Assembly: GCA_037783545.1 (NCBI GenBank)
Contig: JBBELK010000064.1
Location: 930,001-994,000, forward strand
Direction: 5' to 3'
From: Henricia sp. BOLD:AAB3569
Taxonomy: Eukaryota; Echinodermata; Asteroidea; Spinulosida; Echinasteridae
DNA length: 64,000 nt
This document shows, piece after piece, positions 60,721 through 64,000 of this stretch. The number at the start of each line of letters is the position of its first letter. The first letter of the stretch is position 1. Below the pieces are notes generated by a model. It was not told where the DNA came from and made no database searches. It saw nothing but the letters and a program-made list of their open reading frames with translations. Made by a program: the position numbers and the translations under genes.

Positions 60721-61294
60721 ATAATTCTGTCTACTTTAGGAGAGCTGCCCGTTCACAAAACACGGCATACCGGTAGGCTTTGTATAATGCATGCATGGTA
60801 AACTGCGTGTACACGCAGTATTTATTCGTAGCCAGCCAACAAGGCTACACTTTCACACATTGTCAGTTTCTCCCAAATGACGTCACACTCCTGGGTGGTT
60901 CCCACTCGCACCGTTGCTTATCTGCGTATGCATTGCACAAGGCAGACAACCAATACCCCATGCCCTCAGTGGTCTGTTTTTAAAAGCTAGTTTACTTTTT
61001 GTATTCAACAATCGTGACTTTTTTTCCCCAAAAGGTCAGAGTGCCTGACAATGAAAATCACTACAAGCTTTAACAAGAAAAGTTTACTTCTTTCTGCAAT
61101 AAATAAAGCAAATTTCACTGTGTTCCAGAAATCGTTTTACTAGCTTTTTAAAAAAAATTGATATATTAAAAATCAAGCCTAATTGATCCCATCAAATAGG
61201 AAATGAAAAGACCTTTTATTTGACACCTTACTCGCCTTCATATCTTCAGTATTAATGACGTTATGGCCATTTTTATACTCAGAAATTGGCATGT
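60721..61294. other. No gene recognised
   Basis: Non-coding sequence between the hairpin and SINE 2; nothing of note. Confidence 0.5.
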
Positions 61295-61638
61295 GGGGTA
61301 CCGTGGCCGAGTGGTTAGCATTGTTAGGGCCATTGACTCGCAATCATGGGTGAAAACTTGGGGTTGCAGGTTCGAATCCGGCTGCGGTACCTGTGCCCTT
61401 GGGCGAGGCACTCAACCACACTTGCTCTATCCTTCTGAAGGGATGTAAAGCCGTTGGTCCAGTGTGTTAGGTAATGGTAACGCGCTCTAAAAATCCCAGA
61501 GCATTCTTTCGTGAAGAGCAAGGAGATTCCCCGGTGTCTCTGGCCATTTCTAATTCTAATTCTTCATGGGTTTCCTCACGCTTACGAGTGACAGTGCAAT
61601 GAGCACTATTGAGGAATCCTTGGTATGAATACTAGAAT
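61295..61638 (+). mobile_element. tRNA-derived SINE 2 with conserved 3' tail
   Basis: A-box TGGCCGAGTGGTTAGC and B-box GGTTCGAATCC in a tRNA-Ser-like head (61300-61390), then a body with TGCCCTTGGGCGAGGCACTC. The 90-bp tail (61545-61638) is shared with 59617-59708. Confidence 0.85.
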
Positions 61639-61663
61639 AGGGCGACAAATCGTGTGTAAAAAA

Positions 61664-62197
61664 GGTATATTAGGGCGACCTGCTCAATAGGGCGACATTT
61701 TGGTGTCGCCCTAATATTTTTGAGTTTAAAATTCATTTTTTTAGGTCAAAAACCTTTTTTTTTTAGGTCGAGAACCATTTTTATCAGGACTGGAGCTGTT
61801 TCTCTTTGGTCTGCGACCATCTTTGGAAGCTTTGGGTAAAAAAATAAGGTGTCATTTTGAGTCACTCTTGCCGAAATTTCGGTGGTCTCCGGTGAGAGTC
61901 TTCCCGAAATGTCACCCTATTGCGGCATTCAGCGTTGTTTAAAGAACTCTGGATGCCGCAATAGGGCGACATTTCGGAAAGACTCTCCCCGGGGACCACC
62001 GAAATTTCAGCAAGAGTCACTCAAAATTACACCTTATTTTTTTACCCGAAGCTTCCAAAAATGGTTACAGACCTAAGAGAGTCAGTTCTAGACCTAATAA
62101 AAATGGTTCTCGATTTTAAAAAAAATGGTTTTAAAAAATATATATATTAGGGCGACACCAAAATGTCGCCCTATTGAGCATGTCGCCCTAATATACC
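61664..62197. mobile_element. Foldback element with ~250-bp arms (GGTATATTAGGGCGAC ends)
   Basis: A 534-bp palindromic element centred near 61935 with a short asymmetric centre (61929-61952). Each arm carries AGGGCGACA words, an inner hairpin GGGCGACATTTTGGTGTCGCCC at its tip, a GGTTCTCGA/TCGAGAACC part and an ACCACCGAAATTTC part. No coding capacity. Confidence 0.88.
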
Positions 62198-62717
62198 TAT
62201 CCTACATGTAGCATCCATAGTTTTTTTGTTTTCTATTGTTTTTCTATTATTGGTGTCAATATAATGACATAAGCCTGTAACTTCCTTTAAAAAGATGGTA
62301 ACTGGATTCTGAACAAAGCTATGATACACGCTGCATTGGATGACTTGAAATTGAACTACATAATTAGTTAATTATCTAATTAAGTAGCTACATGTACTTT
62401 CCTAATTAACAATTGAGATGGAAACAGCAATAAACACCCAGACTGCCTTGAAATGCGATATTCTCAGTATCAAAACTGACTTGGAAAAAAAATTTATATT
62501 TTGAGTTAAAACCCTTTTTTAACACAAAAGACAAGTTGCAACATATCAAAAATACTTTTGTTGCAAAAATTCATCAAGCGGTTCCTATTTTATGCTTGTT
62601 AAAATGTGTCAAATTTACGTGCGGAATCGCCAATGAAAATGAATAGACAGCAACTTCAAAAATTGTGCTGTGATGCAAAGCGCCCTCCTTGGCACTAAGC
62701 ATGTTATTTTTACTTGG
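62198..62717. other. No gene recognised
   Basis: AT-rich non-coding DNA before the LINE fragment. Confidence 0.5.
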
Positions 62718-64000
62718 TTAGTGCTCACACCCTGACGCCTGTAGGCCAGTTGGCCTGTCAGTTGAAAGCCTCTTGACTAGAGCCTTCCACTCTACTCTCT
62801 CTAGCGCCATTGTCTTAACTTTCTCAAAGTCTTTCTCCTCCCTTTGAGTTATTTCTTTGATTTGGTCCACCCATCTTTTTCTGGGGCGGCCAGTTGGTCT
62901 TTTGGCTTTTGGTTTCCAATTATACATTCTTTTAGTGTCCCTTGTGTCTGGCATTCTTAGAACATGCCCAAACCATCTTAACTGGTTTCTCTCAATGATG
63001 GTGAGCACAGATTCTACTGCTAGTGACTTTCTGATTTTGTCGTTCCTTATCCTGTCTCTCCTTGTCACACCATAGATCAGCCGCAGTACTCTCATTTCTG
63101 TGGCTTGGACTTTGCTTTTGAGTTTTTGTGTCAGGGTCCAGGTTTCACTACCGTACAGTAGAACTGGTCTCAATATGATTGTATATATGCACACTTTGAC
63201 GTCTTTCAGGATTTTCCTTTCTTTGAGAAGGGGGTATGATGCGTTCAATTTTTTTGTAAATTTGGCGATTCTGTTATTCACTTCTTCTTCCATTAGGTTG
63301 TTGGATGAGATCTTGCTGCCGATATAGCTGAAGCTAACCGCTTGTTTGAGGACATGTCCGTTTATAGTAATGTCACGTTGTTCTGGCTTTCTCCCTACTT
63401 TCATGTACATGTACTCTGTTTTACTGTAGCTTAGTTTTAGTCCCGCTCTGGTAAGCTCACTGTCCCATTGGTTCATGATGGTCTAGAGTCTCACAACGCT
63501 ATTCCCTGTCTGTGCTACAGTGTATGTCGTCTGCATAGCCAAACCGCTCTACTTTGTAATCTTCTCTCTCTATCTTTAGTATGACATGGTTGAGATAAAG
63601 GATGAACAGAAGGGGTGAGAGGACACTTCCTTGTCGTACACCGGTGTTGATGGCAAAGTATTTTGTGCCTCCTAGGACAGTGCTGCTTTGACTTCTATAT
63701 GCTTTTGATAGCCTTCAGTAATGTACTGCTGATCCCAGTCTCCTCGATCACCTTCCACAGCTTTTCCCTTAGGACTCTGTCGAAGGCTTTCTCCAAATCT
63801 AGGAAGCAGATGTGCTGATCGGTTGCATATTCCCAACTTTTCTCTAAGAAAAGCCTTAAAGCTGCGATCTGGTCAACAGTACCTCTCCCTGGTCTGAAGC
63901 CGCATTGGCTTTCAGAGAGGGTACTTTCCACCTGCGACCTCAGTCTTCTTTCCAATATTCTTTCATAGAGTTTTCCAACATGACTCATGAGTGAAATTCC
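62718..64000 (-). pseudogene. LINE reverse transcriptase fragment, running off the window
   Basis: On the minus strand the upstream frame (63988-63695) has the RT boxes SQCGFRPGRGTVDQIAALR and HICFLDLEKAFDRVLREKLW. A second frame near 63690-63500 has GVRQGSVLSPLLFILYLN and the catalytic YADD (GYADDIHCST), then a stop. The last frame (63476-62718) is the thumb and C-terminal region: TRAGLKLSYSKTEYM, LLYGSETWTLTQKL, RRDRIRN, LRWFGHVLRMPD and RPTGRPRKRWVDQI. The clade was not determined with confidence (RTE-like or a related group). At least two breaks make this copy inactive, and its 5' part lies beyond the window. Confidence 0.82.

Noticed and set aside
59175-61390. Two tRNA genes suggested by A and B boxes
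   Set aside because: The heads are diverged and continue into SINE bodies with retroposon tails; no cloverleaf end is kept.

Overview
The window looks like a repeat-dense stretch of a metazoan nuclear genome, most likely a marine invertebrate deuterostome (echinoderm- or lancelet-like). Seen: GT-AG introns, tRNA-derived SINEs, DIRS, Ty3/gypsy, I-type and CR1-like retroelements, Tc1 transposons, many foldback MITEs, and frequent TACATGTA and TAGGCCTA words. The organism call is inference; no sequence here fixes the species. No bacterial-style gene organisation is present.

Layout. 1-6110: satellite-like array of units of about 1 kb rich in TGACGTCA palindromes, ending in an A-rich array of eight perfect short hairpins (6110-6580). 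9.5-15.5 kb: decayed I-type LINE (ORF1, then ORF2 with EN-RT-RNase H, duplicated 3' UTR, (AAAC)n tail). 15.5-21.3 kb: DIRS-type tyrosine-recombinase retroelement split by a Tc1-like transposon at a TA site. 24.1-51.0 kb: one host gene on the minus strand, a class I SAM-dependent methyltransferase resembling juvenile-hormone-acid-methyltransferase-like proteins, in four exons over about 26.8 kb. Intron 2 holds a Tc1 element split by a very young Ty3/gypsy element (Gypsy-1, identical 238-bp LTRs, internal 2.43-kb tandem duplication). Intron 1 holds a second, older gypsy element (Gypsy-2, LTRs of about 1.15 kb). Both gypsy elements are co-oriented with the gene. 51.5-56 kb: minus-strand CR1-like LINE fragment (2A-like motif, PHD finger, endonuclease) and a second decayed DIRS element. 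57-62.2 kb: nested foldback elements, Harbinger-like MITEs and two tRNA-derived SINEs. 62.7-64 kb: another LINE reverse transcriptase running off the window.

The only plausible cellular protein is the methyltransferase; its exons join in phase except for one unresolved exon 2/exon 3 junction. The least ordinary observations are: the covarying hairpin array; an extra zinc-finger and proline-rich ORF downstream of integrase in Gypsy-1, preceded by a splice-acceptor-like tract; a TAATG stop/start overlap between gag and pol in Gypsy-2; a 2A-like motif at the start of the CR1-like ORF; and a transposon whose terminal inverted repeats are made of a minisatellite.
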